Shown here one piece after another: positions 63,987-64,000 of a stretch of DNA of 64,000 bases. The position numbers and the translations under genes are program-made. Position 1 is the first letter of the stretch; each line of letters begins with the position of its first letter. Origin of the DNA: WTGJ01 sp965237765 (GTDB lineage: Bacteria; Chloroflexota; Anaerolineae; Aggregatilineales; Phototrophicaceae); contig OZ250157.1 in NCBI GenBank assembly GCA_965237765.1, forward strand, positions 1,426,001 to 1,490,000. Reading direction: 5' to 3'. The notes under the pieces were generated by a model that was not told the DNA's origin, searched no databases, and worked only from the letters and a program-made list of their open reading frames with translations.

Positions 63987-64000
63987 TGGACGTGCGCGAA
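63986..64000 (+). CDS. rpmC: 50S ribosomal protein L29, start only (runs off the window)
   Basis: ATG at 63986 shares a base with the rplP TGA and begins MDVRE, as expected for the L29 N-terminus. Only five codons are inside the window, so the call rests mainly on operon order. Confidence 0.65.

Overview
The window looks like a chromosomal segment of a Chloroflexota bacterium, probably an Anaerolineae or Ardenticatenia-type lineage (inference). The evidence is the GC-rich housekeeping DNA, a 14-subunit complex I gene set with nuoEFG, and many exported proteins built from Ala/Thr 'TATA' repeats or Thr-Pro linkers, a style I associate with that phylum. No database search was possible, so the rank below phylum is a guess.

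Layout. 1-1.4 kb: a small translationally coupled cluster (two short genes and a secreted protein), two of them carrying in-frame stops. 1.4-23 kb: the NADH:quinone oxidoreductase genes in the order A,B // C,D,E,F,G,H,I // J,K,L,M,N. Two insertions break the order: a 4.8 kb cassette between nuoB and nuoC (secreted protein, three TATA-repeat membrane proteins, an SH3b/excalibur protein and one antisense gene) and an AT-rich two-TM protein gene between nuoI and nuoJ. NuoJ carries a roughly 215-residue extracytoplasmic insertion that looks like two DUF4397-type modules. 23-28 kb: tandem EamA (DMT) transporters, one a frameshifted double-length fusion. 28-34 kb: an Ldh_2-type dehydrogenase, a fibronectin-like/Thr-Pro surface protein with a frame-broken repeat region, a further EamA gene and a frameshifted YbaK gene. 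34-40.9 kb: mfd and pth (minus), a PspC-type membrane protein, and an ornithine cyclodeaminase-family gene (minus). 41-46 kb: a giant VWA protein with a long octapeptide (ATEQAIAT-type) stalk. 46-52 kb: coaBC, a 30-bp hairpin-repeat array, a polymer-forming-domain membrane protein, an alginate-lyase-like protein and two related minus-strand exported proteins. 52.0-52.5 kb: tmRNA (ssrA, minus) with recognisable promoter and terminator. 52.5-54.8 kb: a twice-frameshifted gene (minus) and an acyl-CoA dehydrogenase. 54.8 kb to the end: the str-S10 ribosomal operon (rpsL, rpsG, fusA, tuf, rpsJ, rplC, rplD, rplW, rplB, rpsS, rplV, rpsC, rplP, start of rpmC).

Common themes. Core genes are intact over more than 35 kb, while accessory genes carry many lesions: in-frame TAA, TGA and TAG, a possible lost start codon, and at least seven frameshifts. 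Either accessory genes are decaying or their consensus is unreliable in places, and raw reads would decide. A 30-bp palindromic repeat occurs as an array at 47.2-47.6 kb, supplies the C-terminal tail of CoaBC, and recurs inside two other coding regions. The most unusual biology is the NuoJ insertion, the accessory genes lodged inside the complex I locus, and the family of long repeat-stalk surface proteins that share modules across the window.
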